From: Azospirillum sp. TSO35-2
Lineage (GTDB): Bacteria; Pseudomonadota; Alphaproteobacteria; Azospirillales; Azospirillaceae
Direction: 5' to 3'
Length of the DNA: 64,000 nucleotides
Assembly: GCF_003116095.1 (NCBI RefSeq)
Contig: NZ_LGRA01000021.1
Coordinates: 2,513,508 to 2,577,507 of the forward strand
Shown: piece after piece, positions 8,885 to 16,585 of the stretch
Layout: each line of letters begins with the position of its first letter
Position numbering within the stretch: the stretch's first letter is position 1
Notes under the pieces: model-generated
The model's database searches: none
Told to the model about the DNA's origin: nothing
The model's input: only the letters and a program-made list of their open reading frames with translations
Made by a program: the position numbers and the translations under genes

Positions 8885-9813
8885 CGCCCGGCCTCCGCCT
8901 GTTTGCCCTGGACATGCTGGAAGATCATGATCGGCACCACCAGCACCAGCAGCAGCGCGATGGCCACCGCCGACGCCACCGGCCAGTCGCGGTTGGCGAA
9001 GAACTCGTTCCACAGCACCCGGCCGATCATCAGCGTGTCGGGGCCGCCCAGCAGCTCCGGCGTCACGAACTCGCCCACCGCCGGGATGAAGACCAGCAGC
9101 GAGCCGGCGATGATGCCCGGCAGCGACAGCGGCAGCGTGATCGACAGGAACGCCTTGAACGGCCGCGAGCCGAGATCGGCCGCCGCCTCCAGCAGGGTCG
9201 GGTCCATCTTCTCCAGCGTGGAATAGAGCGGCAGCACCATGAAGGGCAGGTAGCAGTAGGTCATGCCGATGTAGACCGCCCAGTCCGAATAGAGGATCTC
9301 CACCGGGCCGCTGGTGAGGCCGGTCCATTCCAGCAGGTTGCTGATGACGCCGTTGCCCTTGAGGATGCCGATCCAGGCGTAGATGCGGATCAGGAACGAG
9401 GTCCAGAAGGGCAGGATCACCAGCATCATCAGCGGCCCGCGCCGCGCCGGATCGGCCTTGGCGATGGCGTAGGCCATCGGGTAGCCGATCAGCAGGCAGA
9501 ACAGCGTGGTGACCGCGGCGATCTTCAGCGAGTTCAGGTAGGCCAGGATGTAGAGGTCGTCGCCGCCCAGCCGGAAATAATTGCTGATGTTCAGCAGGAT
9601 CTGCAGCTTGGAGGTGCCGGCGTCCTCGTCCCGCAGCCAGTCGACCAGCGACGAATAGGGCGGCTGGGCGATGATCGATTCGGCGAAGCTGATGCCGAAG
9701 ACGATCAGGAACGGCACCAGGAAGAACAGCAGCAGCCACAGGTAGGGGATGGCGACCACCACGCCGCGCCCCCACAGGCCGACGCGGCTGAGGATGGCGA
9801 CGACCGCGCTCAT
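8881..9813 (-). CDS. potH: Polyamine ABC transporter permease (PotH/PotB type)
   Basis: First permease of the importer, 310 residues. An N-terminal membrane helix (IPYLWLLLFFLVPFLIVFGI) is followed by a periplasmic loop and five further helices. The EAA loop is LEAAADLGSRPFKAFLSITL near 220-240. RIYAWIGILKGNG and FWTSFLIR are characteristic of PotB/PotH. The ATG at 9813 overlaps the potG stop by four bases (ATGA), and its own stop overlaps the potI start, so potG-H-I form a tightly coupled unit. Confidence 0.93.
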   Translation of the reverse strand: MSAVVAILSRVGLWGRGVVVAIPYLWLLLFFLVPFLIVFGISFAESIIAQPPYSSLVDWLRDEDAGTSKLQILLNISNYFRLGGDDLYILAYLNSLKIAAVTTLFCLLIGYPMAYAIAKADPARRGPLMMLVILPFWTSFLIRIYAWIGILKGNGVISNLLEWTGLTSGPVEILYSDWAVYIGMTYCYLPFMVLPLYSTLEKMDPTLLEAAADLGSRPFKAFLSITLPLSLPGIIAGSLLVFIPAVGEFVTPELLGGPDTLMIGRVLWNEFFANRDWPVASAVAIALLLVLVVPIMIFQHVQGKQAEAGR

Positions 9814-10961
9814 TGCGTCAGCACCACGCCGGCGAAGGGCCGCCAGCTCAAGGTCACCTCGTCCTCCCAGGTGATCGGCATCTCGGTGCGGCGGGTGACG
9901 TTGGGGGCGGTCACCCGCACCGTCTTGCCGTTCGGCAACTGCACCAGATAGATCGACACGTCGCCGAGATAGGCGATCTCGCGCACGATGCCGGTGGTGC
10001 GGTTGCGGCCGTCGCCGTCCGGCAGCGGCTCCTTCGACAGGGCGATCTTCTCCGGCCGGATGGCGACCGAGACGGGGGAGCCGACCGGGGCCGGGGTGGC
10101 GTGGGCGATCAGCAGGTCGCAGCCCGCCTCCTCCGACGCGACCAGCACCTGGTCGCCGTCGGTTTCCACCACGCGGCCGTCGAACATGTTGATCGAGCCG
10201 ATGAACTCGGCGACGAAGCGGTTGTGCGGGTATTCGTAGATCTCGGTCGGCGTGCCGACCTGCGCGATGACGCCGTGGTTCATCACGGCGATGCGCGAGG
10301 ACATCGTCATCGCCTCCTCCTGGTCGTGGGTGACGACGATGAAGGTGACGCCCAGTTTTTCCTGGATGTTGACCAGCTCGAACTGCGTGCGCTCGCGCAG
10401 CTTCTTGTCGAGCGCCCCCAGCGGTTCGTCGAGCAGCAGCAGCTTCGGCCGCTTGACCAGCGAACGGGCGAGCGCCACGCGCTGGCGCTGGCCGCCCGAG
10501 AGCTGGTGCGGCCGCCGCTTGCCGAAGGCCGACAGCTGCACCATCCCCAGCATCTCCGCCACGCGGTCGCGGATCTCCGCCTTCGGCACATTGTCCTGCT
10601 TCAGGCCGAAGGCGACGTTCTGCTCCACCGTCATGTGCGGGAACAGGGCGTAGGACTGGAACATCATGTTGACCGGCCGCTCGTAGGGCGGGATGCCGGC
10701 CATGTCGACGCCGTCGATGTAGATCTTGCCCTCGGTCGGCTGTTCGAAGCCCGCCAGCATGCGCAGCAGCGTCGTCTTGCCCGAGCCCGAGCCGCCGAGC
10801 AGCGCGAAGAACTCGTTGCGGTAGATCGACAGGCTGACCTCGTCCACCGCGACGAAATCGCCGAACGTCTTCGTCACCTTGTCGATGCGGACATAGGGCG
10901 TCTGGCCGGCGTCCTGCCAGGGTTCCAGGCGGGTGGGTTTGCGAATCGGCTGACCGGCCAT
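9810..10961 (-). CDS. potG: Polyamine ABC transporter ATP-binding protein (PotG/PotA type)
   Basis: Cytoplasmic ATPase of the importer, 383 residues. Walker A is LLGGSGSGKTTLLRML (about 53-68), the Q-loop MMFQSYALFPHMTV, the signature motif HQLSGGQRQRVALARSL, Walker B LLLLDEPLGALDKKLR, and the H-loop VTHDQEEAM. The C-terminal about 120 residues are a TOBE-type regulatory domain (VAIRPEKIAL). ATG 10961 has AGAGGA upstream. It lies downstream of potF after a 117-base gap that holds a very stable hairpin. Confidence 0.95.
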   Translation of the reverse strand: MAGQPIRKPTRLEPWQDAGQTPYVRIDKVTKTFGDFVAVDEVSLSIYRNEFFALLGGSGSGKTTLLRMLAGFEQPTEGKIYIDGVDMAGIPPYERPVNMMFQSYALFPHMTVEQNVAFGLKQDNVPKAEIRDRVAEMLGMVQLSAFGKRRPHQLSGGQRQRVALARSLVKRPKLLLLDEPLGALDKKLRERTQFELVNIQEKLGVTFIVVTHDQEEAMTMSSRIAVMNHGVIAQVGTPTEIYEYPHNRFVAEFIGSINMFDGRVVETDGDQVLVASEEAGCDLLIAHATPAPVGSPVSVAIRPEKIALSKEPLPDGDGRNRTTGIVREIAYLGDVSIYLVQLPNGKTVRVTAPNVTRRTEMPITWEDEVTLSWRPFAGVVLTQ

Positions 10962-11015
10962 CCGGTATCCTCTTTCACGAAAACGCCATGATGGGCGCCA
11001 CCCCTCAAGACAACG

Positions 11016-11052
11016 CCCCGGCCGTTCCCCATCGTCAGGGGATCGGCCGGGG
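11016..11052 (-). promoter_or_regulatory. Long hairpin between potF and potG
   Basis: 15-bp arms (CCCCGGCCG-T-TCCCC and its complement) with one T-T mismatch and the 7-base loop ATCGTCA. No U-tract follows on the minus strand, so it is unlikely to be a full terminator. Its place just after the binding-protein gene suggests an mRNA-stabilising or partial-termination element that raises PotF over the membrane components. Confidence 0.7.
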
Positions 11053-11078
11053 CGGGTCGGCGCCTCACGCGGTGCGGC

Positions 11079-12176
11079 TTACTTGCCGGTCTTGACCTTG
11101 GTCCACACCCGGGTGCGGGCGCGGTCGGTGGCCTGCTTGATCTGCTTCAGCGAGAACAGCTTCAGCGTGCTGTCGGCCGGCAGGAAGATGCCGGGGTTCG
11201 ACTTGATGTCGTCGGCCACCATCGGCAGCGAGGCCGGCACGGCGTTGGCGTAGCTGACCTTGTTGGAGATGTTGGCGATGTTGGCCGGGTCGAGCACGAA
11301 GTTGATGTACTCGTAGGCGCCAGCCTTGTTGGGCGCGTCGGCCGGCACCGCCAGCGTGTCCCACCACACCTGCACGCCTTCCTTCGGCGTCACGTATTCG
11401 ACCTTGGCGCTCTTGGCCTCGGCGGCGCGGGCGGCACCCTGGATGGCGTCGCCGTTGTAGGCCATGACGACGCAGGCGTCGCCGCCGGCCAGGATGTTGA
11501 TGTTCTCGCCGGTGACGAAGCGCTTGATGTACGGACGCACCGCCATCAGCGTCTTCTCGACCTTGTCCAGATCCTCCTTCTTCTCGGAGTTCGGGTCGAG
11601 GCCGAGGTAGTTCAGCACCGACGGGATGACGTCGATCGCCGAGTCCATCACGGTGATGCCGCAGGCCGCGACCTTCTTCGCCACTTCCGGCTTGAAGATC
11701 AGGTCCCAGCTGTCGAGCGCCACGTCGGGCGCGACGGCCTTGATCTTCTCCGGGATGATGGCGATGCCGACGGTGCCGCCGAGGTAGGGCACGGCGTACT
11801 TGTTGCCGGGGTCGGAGTTCTCCAGCAGCTTCAGGACCTTCGGGTCCAGGTTCTTGATGTTGGGGATCTTCGACTTGTCGAGCGGGCCGACGACCTTGGC
11901 CTGGATCAGGCGCGACAGGGTCGGTTCGGCGGTCGGCACGATCACGTCGTAGCCCGACTTGCCGACCAGCACCTTCTGCTCCAGCAGTTCCAGGCTGTCG
12001 TACAGGTCGACCTTCGTCTCAGCGCCCGTGGCCTTGGTGAAGTCCGCGAGAGTCGTCTCACCCAGATAGTCGTTCCAGATGTAGATGTTGACCGGCTTCT
12101 TGGCCTGGGCCAGCGCCGGCCCGGCGATGGCGATCGCCGCGACCGCGCCGATGAGGCTGAGAGCGAATTTTTTCAT
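11079..12176 (-). CDS. potF: Periplasmic polyamine-binding protein (PotF/PotD type)
   Basis: Extracytoplasmic solute receptor of the importer, 365 residues. A Sec signal peptide ends at about residue 23 (MKKFALSLIGAVAAIAIAGP, then ALAQA). The mature protein starts with the family hallmark VNIYIWNDYLGETTLADF. Later family segments include YDVIVPTAEPTLSRL, VPYLGGTVGIAI, GDACVVMAYNGDA and VQVWWDTLAVPADAP, as in putrescine-specific PotF proteins. The frame is open further upstream, but ATG 12176 directly precedes the signal peptide. It is first in the operon potF-G-H-I. Whether it prefers putrescine or spermidine cannot be read with certainty. Confidence 0.94.
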   Translation of the reverse strand: MKKFALSLIGAVAAIAIAGPALAQAKKPVNIYIWNDYLGETTLADFTKATGAETKVDLYDSLELLEQKVLVGKSGYDVIVPTAEPTLSRLIQAKVVGPLDKSKIPNIKNLDPKVLKLLENSDPGNKYAVPYLGGTVGIAIIPEKIKAVAPDVALDSWDLIFKPEVAKKVAACGITVMDSAIDVIPSVLNYLGLDPNSEKKEDLDKVEKTLMAVRPYIKRFVTGENINILAGGDACVVMAYNGDAIQGAARAAEAKSAKVEYVTPKEGVQVWWDTLAVPADAPNKAGAYEYINFVLDPANIANISNKVSYANAVPASLPMVADDIKSNPGIFLPADSTLKLFSLKQIKQATDRARTRVWTKVKTGK

Positions 12177-12377
12177 GGTTTGCCCCGACCTGTTCGTTTC
12201 TGTTGCGGGTGCCGTTTCGTCCCCACGGCGAACCCTGAGCGCGGGCGCTATTGCACCCACGCCCGGGTGCGTTGTCAACGGTTTGGCTCGGGCAGGGAGC
12301 AGGTTTGGAGCGGGTCTGGAGGCGTGCCGGGCGCGGGGTCGCCGGAACGGTCCGGCCTGGGGACCACCGCAAAGGCG

Positions 12378-12415
12378 GCCGGCCGCACCCGCACAAATGT
12401 GTGGTTGCGGCCGGC
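12378..12415 (-). promoter_or_regulatory. Long stem-loop in the potF leader
   Basis: Arms of 18 bases (12378-12395 and 12398-12415) pair with one mismatch and one G-U pair; the outer ten base pairs (GCCGGCCGCA) are perfect. It lies about 200 bases before the potF start on the transcribed strand. It could be a leader attenuator or the terminator of an unseen transcript. No U-run follows. Confidence 0.4.
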
Positions 12416-12664
12416 GAGGAAATAACGTCCCGCAAACCCCGGCCTTTCGACCGGGGGTCGCGTCGCCCTTCATCAAAAGCACGTCGCTTAAATTGTGTGC
12501 CTCTGAATGTCTTCCCTTGAGAATAGGGGTATTTATACCAGCGCAATCTCTTGGATCAACCCTCCAGTGGAGAGTCGCCGATTTCGATTCTGAAAGGGAG
12601 CCTGACTCATTCCGTCACCATATCATCGCATTCGCGGCACCGGCGTGCCCCACCCCACCGCAAC

Positions 12665-12698
12665 GGAACGGCGCCGCGACCGTCGTCGCGGCGCTTCC
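12665..12698 (-). terminator. Hairpin downstream of the flippase gene
   Basis: 9-bp perfect stem GCGCCGCGA/TCGCGGCGC extended by GGAA/TTCC after a 2-base bulge, 24 bases past the stop of the ArnE-like gene. It lacks a U-tract, so termination strength is uncertain. Confidence 0.35.
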
Positions 12699-12721
12699 GG
12701 TGTTCGGGACGGGCGGCCCGG

Positions 12722-13096
12722 TCAGCTTTGCGCGGTCAGCACCACGCCCAGCACCACCAGCGCCGTGCCGATCAGTCGGGCCGGGCTCAAGCTTTCGCCC
12801 AGCAGCAGGGCGCCCAGCGCCAGCGTGACCAGGAAGCCCAGCCCGACGAAGGGATAGGCCATGGTGACGTCGACCTTGGCCAGCACCGCCAGCCACACCA
12901 CCATCCCCAGCCCATAGCAGGCCAGCCCGGTCAGGATGTGCGGGGTGGCGACGACCGACAGGGCGATCCGCCCCGCCTCGCCCTGGGCCAGGGCGCTCGC
13001 CACCGCCGGGCTGGACATGCCGATCTTCAGCGAGATCTGCGCCACGGCGGACAGGGTGACGCTCAGCAGGATCAATCCGACGACGGCGATGGACAT
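12722..13096 (-). CDS. ArnE/SMR-like four-helix membrane protein, probable lipid-sugar flippase subunit
   Basis: A 124-residue protein with four predicted membrane helices, of the small multidrug resistance/EamA type. It lacks the conserved TM1 glutamate of drug exporters (a serine lies at the equivalent place). The C-terminal half, GMVVWLAVLAKVDVTMAYP followed by a VTLALGALLLGESLSP segment, resembles ArnE/ArnF, which flip undecaprenyl-phosphate aminoarabinose. ATG 13096 has GGAG upstream; earlier in-frame codons would add a non-hydrophobic tail. It starts 41 bases after the stop of the glycosyltransferase-HAD-UbiA fusion on the same strand, so co-transcription is likely. Flipping of a polyprenyl-phosphate sugar is an inference from family and context. 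Confidence 0.8.
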   Translation of the reverse strand: MSIAVVGLILLSVTLSAVAQISLKIGMSSPAVASALAQGEAGRIALSVVATPHILTGLACYGLGMVVWLAVLAKVDVTMAYPFVGLGFLVTLALGALLLGESLSPARLIGTALVVLGVVLTAQS

Positions 13097-13137
13097 TTGG
13101 ACTCCGCGGTGATGATGAAGGGTCAGCATGGCCGGCC

Positions 13138-16008
13138 TCACGCCCGGCCGAAGGCGAGCGCCACGCCGCAGACCAGCCCGATGGCGATGCTCCACTTGTC
13201 GCGGGCGGCGAAGACCACCGGGTCATCGTGCATCAGGCCGCGGTGGGTCTGAAGCCACACCCGGCCGATCCAGAACAGCAGCAGCGGGCAGACGATCCAC
13301 AGCGCCTGCGGCCGGTCATAGACCATGCCGACCTCCGGGCTGTTGATGTACAGCGCCATCACCAGCACCGACAGGAAGCCGCTGGACACGCCGATCGACT
13401 GCAGCACCGGCATGTCGGCGGTCAGGTAGCCGCGGCCCTGCGCCTGGTCGAGCCCCAGCTTCTGCATGCTGTCCATCTCGGAGTAGCGCTTCACCATCGC
13501 GAGGCTGAGGAACAGGAACATCGAGAAGGCCAGCAGCCAGAAGGACGGGACGATCGTCGTGGCGGTCGCGCCGGCCAGGACGCGCAGCGAATAGAGCCCG
13601 GCCAGCAGCATCACGTCCCAGATCACCCGGTTCTTGGCGAACAGGTTGTAGAACAGCGACGACGCGGCGTAGGCCCCCAGCGCCGCCAGGAACAGCGGCG
13701 GCAGGAACAGCAGCGCCACCGTCAGGCTGGCCGCCAGCAGCGCCGGGATCAGCGACAGCCCGAGGTCGAGCGGCAGGTCGCCCGACGCGAAGGGCCGCCG
13801 GCGCTTGCGCGGGTGGCGCCGGTCGGCCGGCAGGTCGAGCAGGTCGTTCAGCACATAGATGCTCGACGCGCACAGCCCGAAGGCGACGAAGGCCCCCATC
13901 GCCTGCAGGGTCGGCCCCGTCTCGCCCAACTTCTGGCCGGCGACCAGCGGCACGAAGATCAGCAGGTTCTTCAGCCACTGGTGCGGGCGCAGGGCGCGCA
14001 GGATCAGCAGCGGGCGCGGCCGGCGCGGGGTGGCGATGGTCTCCAGCGGGCAGAGCGTGCCGGCGTGGCGGACCACGCCGGGCGCCGCGTCGACCGCGAT
14101 GCCGCGCCGCGCCGCCCGCCAGATGGCGAAGTCGGCGGCGTCGTTGCCCATGTAGTCGAACACCCCCGAGGGCACCTGGGCGCGGATCGCCGCGCATTTG
14201 CGCTCGCTCTTCAAATTGACGCCGTCGTTGCTGGCCAGCACCTGGTCGAACAGCCCGAGATGCGCGGCGATGGCGTCGGCGTAGCGGTGGTGCGCGGCGG
14301 TCGCCAGCACCAGCCGGCGGCCGCGGCGGCGCTCCGCCTCCAGCCGCTCCAGCACAGCCGGGTTGTAGACCAGCGCCGCCGGGTCGATCGTCACCCGCCG
14401 GGCCAGTTCCGCCTTCAGCCGGGCCTTGCCGCCGGCCAGCCAGACCGGCACCAGCAGCGCCGTCCAGGGCCGGTCCTTGATCAGGCCGAACAGCGACTCA
14501 TAGAGCAGGTCGGTCTTCAGCAGCGTGCCGTCGAGGTCGACGAACAGCGGCGGCTCCCCGGCGGTTTCGAGCGCCGCTGCCGCGTTCCGCGGCTGCGCCA
14601 GGGTGGTCGCGGTCAGGACGTCCGGCTCGGCCCCGGCCGCAAGGCCGCCCCAGACCGGCGCCGCAAGACCGACCCGGTCGCGCCGGGCGGTCTGGACGTA
14701 CAGCAGCGCCATCAACATCAGGGTGGCGAAGAACAGGTAGGATTGCAGGACGTTGAACGGCGTGTCGGCCAGCGCGTTCACCGGCCAGAACAGCACGTTG
14801 CCGGCCAGGACATACGCGACCGCCAGCACCGCGACCGCCGCCGCCGACCGCCGCACCCCCGGCTCCATCAGGCCGAGGAAGGCCAGGCCGAAGGCCGGCA
14901 GCAGGATGCCGTAGTGATGGACCCAGGCGACCGGCGAGCCGATGGTGAAGCAGACCCCGGCGATGGCGAAGGCGCGGATGCGCTCCGCCCCGCGGTCGTG
15001 CCGGCGCCACAGCAGGCCGAAGGCGACGAAGGCGAGGCCGGAGATCTGCGTCGCGGCGTGGACCAGCGGGTTGTAGGGGGCGAAGGCGTCCGCCGACCAG
15101 TCGAGGTTGTTGCCGTTGTGCAGCAGCCGGTTGACCAGCCCGTTGACGGTCTGGTTGACGTGATAGCTCTCGCCGTGCCGGCCGATGAACAGCAGCACGT
15201 CGAGATAGTCGATCATCGGCGCGAAGCCGTAGAGCAGGGTCGCCAGCGCCACCCCCGGCACCACCACCGCGGCCCAGCCCATCGCCATCCGCCAGTCGCC
15301 GCGCACCACCGCCCAGACCAGGAACAGCGACATCTGCGGCTTCATCAGGGTGGAGGCACCGAGCAGCGCGCCGCACAGCGCCCGCCGGTCGCGCAGCAGG
15401 CAGACGCAGGCGAAGACGAAGGCGGCGTTCAGCCAGACCTGGACCTGCCCCAGCGAGAAGGCTTTCAGCACCGGGTAGAAGCACAGGGTGACGGCGAAGC
15501 CGAAGCCGCCCAGCAGGATCTGCGTCAGCCGGTCGTCGCGCGCGCCGGGCACCCGCAGCCGGGCCGCCAGCTCCAGCATCAGGATCGCCATGCCGACCGC
15601 GGTCGCCACCACCAGGGTCAGGTTGATGCGGGTGAACACCGACAGGTCCAGCACGCCCAGCGCCCGCATCGCCTCCAGCGGCAGCAGCGAGGTCACCGGA
15701 TACTGGAACTTGATGCGCTGCTTGAAGAACACCCCGTCATAGACGTTCTCGCCGGGATGCTCGTGCAGCCAGTTCAGCCCGGCGATCATCGGATCCCAGG
15801 AATCGACCGGGATCAGGTTCTGGTTCTCCAGCACGAACAGGTTCTGGATGTCGGTCAGGTTGCTGCCCTGCCCGGCGCGGTGCAGGACCAGCCCGAGCGC
15901 CCCGGTGGTCAGCACGACGAACAGCAGAGCGACGACGATGCTGCGCTGGACCCACCCGACGCTTTGCAGGCGCGTTCGAAGGGACAGGATCGCGGGTTGC
16001 ATGCTCAT
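13138..16008 (-). CDS. Three-domain fusion: GT87-type glycosyltransferase, HAD phosphatase, UbiA-type prenyltransferase
   Basis: 956 residues, three modules. (1) Residues about 15-450: polytopic GT-C region resembling GT87/DUF2029, with VDSWDPMIAGLNWLHEHPGE, KFQYPVTSLLPL and STLMKPQMSLFLVW. (2) Residues about 483-670: soluble HAD phosphatase, with the nucleophile Asp491 and Asp493 in VDLDGTLLKTD and FDYMGNDAADFAIW as the distal acidic motif. (3) Residues about 673-956: UbiA-family prenyltransferase, starting LRPHQWLKNLLIFVP and carrying the NDxxDxxxD motif at 721-729. Modules 2 and 3 match the phosphoribosyl-transfer plus phosphatase pair that makes decaprenyl-phosphate ribose. Fusion to a lipid-sugar-using transferase is striking. 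The frame opens at a TTG (16065), but ATG 16008 with GAGG upstream fits better. Substrates are inferred. Confidence 0.85.
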   Translation of the reverse strand: MSMQPAILSLRTRLQSVGWVQRSIVVALLFVVLTTGALGLVLHRAGQGSNLTDIQNLFVLENQNLIPVDSWDPMIAGLNWLHEHPGENVYDGVFFKQRIKFQYPVTSLLPLEAMRALGVLDLSVFTRINLTLVVATAVGMAILMLELAARLRVPGARDDRLTQILLGGFGFAVTLCFYPVLKAFSLGQVQVWLNAAFVFACVCLLRDRRALCGALLGASTLMKPQMSLFLVWAVVRGDWRMAMGWAAVVVPGVALATLLYGFAPMIDYLDVLLFIGRHGESYHVNQTVNGLVNRLLHNGNNLDWSADAFAPYNPLVHAATQISGLAFVAFGLLWRRHDRGAERIRAFAIAGVCFTIGSPVAWVHHYGILLPAFGLAFLGLMEPGVRRSAAAVAVLAVAYVLAGNVLFWPVNALADTPFNVLQSYLFFATLMLMALLYVQTARRDRVGLAAPVWGGLAAGAEPDVLTATTLAQPRNAAAALETAGEPPLFVDLDGTLLKTDLLYESLFGLIKDRPWTALLVPVWLAGGKARLKAELARRVTIDPAALVYNPAVLERLEAERRRGRRLVLATAAHHRYADAIAAHLGLFDQVLASNDGVNLKSERKCAAIRAQVPSGVFDYMGNDAADFAIWRAARRGIAVDAAPGVVRHAGTLCPLETIATPRRPRPLLILRALRPHQWLKNLLIFVPLVAGQKLGETGPTLQAMGAFVAFGLCASSIYVLNDLLDLPADRRHPRKRRRPFASGDLPLDLGLSLIPALLAASLTVALLFLPPLFLAALGAYAASSLFYNLFAKNRVIWDVMLLAGLYSLRVLAGATATTIVPSFWLLAFSMFLFLSLAMVKRYSEMDSMQKLGLDQAQGRGYLTADMPVLQSIGVSSGFLSVLVMALYINSPEVGMVYDRPQALWIVCPLLLFWIGRVWLQTHRGLMHDDPVVFAARDKWSIAIGLVCGVALAFGRA

Positions 16009-16094
16009 GCTGGGCCATCCTCGGTGATCGGCGGTTGGGCGGCGTCTTGGAAATGCTTCTTCCAAGCCTTGACTGTTTTCGAAGGAGACAACAA

Positions 16095-16172
16095 ATGAAC
16101 GCCCAGAACGCGGCGCAACCCAGAGCCGGAGTTTATTGGCATGGGGGTGGCGTCATCCGCGTCTGTGCTTGA
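16095..16172 (+). CDS. Possible small ORF or leader peptide (25 residues)
   Basis: ATG 16095 is preceded by a near-perfect ribosome site (GAAGGAGACAACAAATG). The frame encodes 25 residues, MNAQNAAQPRAGVYWHGGGV then IRVCA, and stops at TGA 16170-16172. It lies divergent to the fusion gene. I do not recognise the peptide. The ribosome site is the only positive evidence; there is no gene immediately downstream on the plus strand that it could lead into. It may be a small protein, the remnant of a longer one, or chance. Confidence 0.3.
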   Translation: MNAQNAAQPRAGVYWHGGGVIRVCA

Positions 16173-16521
16173 AAGCTACACTGCGGTTTCCGGCACCTGA
16201 TCTTCGATTTCGGGAAGACCGGCACCATAATTGGGTGAGTTCCCGCCTTGCCTTTGGTCACGCGCCGTTCGCGGACGGGCGGCGCGATCGGGGCAGGCGG
16301 CCGGGAGCGTCGATCGACGGTGGTGGACCGGCCGACCGGCCGAAGTAGGGCCGCCGGCGCCGCCGGCCGAAAAGCCCGGCCCGGGCTCCGATCGTTCGGA
16401 GAAAACGCCGGTGGGCGTGCTCAATGGGGGTGCGGCCCGGCGCGAAGCGCTGAGTCGCCGCCAATGGACACCGCCCGCCGGAAGCGGGAGCGTTGGACGT
16501 AGCGCCCTTCACGCCGACGGC

Positions 16522-16564
16522 AAAAAAGAAGGGCGGCCCGCAGCGCTCGTGCCGCGGGCCGCCC
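16522..16564 (-). terminator. Intrinsic terminator of puuA
   Basis: An 11-bp perfect stem (GGGCGGCCCGC, 16554-16564 with 16531-16541) is followed on the minus strand by TTCTTTTTTG (16521-16530). It begins 21 bases past the puuA stop. It is the clearest rho-independent terminator in the window. Confidence 0.9.
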
Positions 16565-16585
16565 TTTTCCGGTAATCCCGTCCGT

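Larger units (their letters stand above)
12177..12721. other. 545-bp region upstream of potF
   Basis: No convincing gene. It should contain the potF promoter and leader (minus strand), including a long hairpin at 12378-12415. A locally AT-rich patch at 12470-12560 (with TATTTATACC) is the most promoter-like part. The end near 12722 lies downstream of the flippase gene and holds a hairpin at 12665-12698. Confidence 0.55.
16009..16585. other. 577-bp gap between the fusion gene and puuA
   Basis: It contains a possible 25-codon ORF at 16095-16172 and the puuA terminator at 16522-16564. Region 16250-16500 is GC-rich with several short palindromes (for example GACCGGCCGACCGGCCG) and overlapping frames in both directions that look like shadows. 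I see no further gene. Confidence 0.5.
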
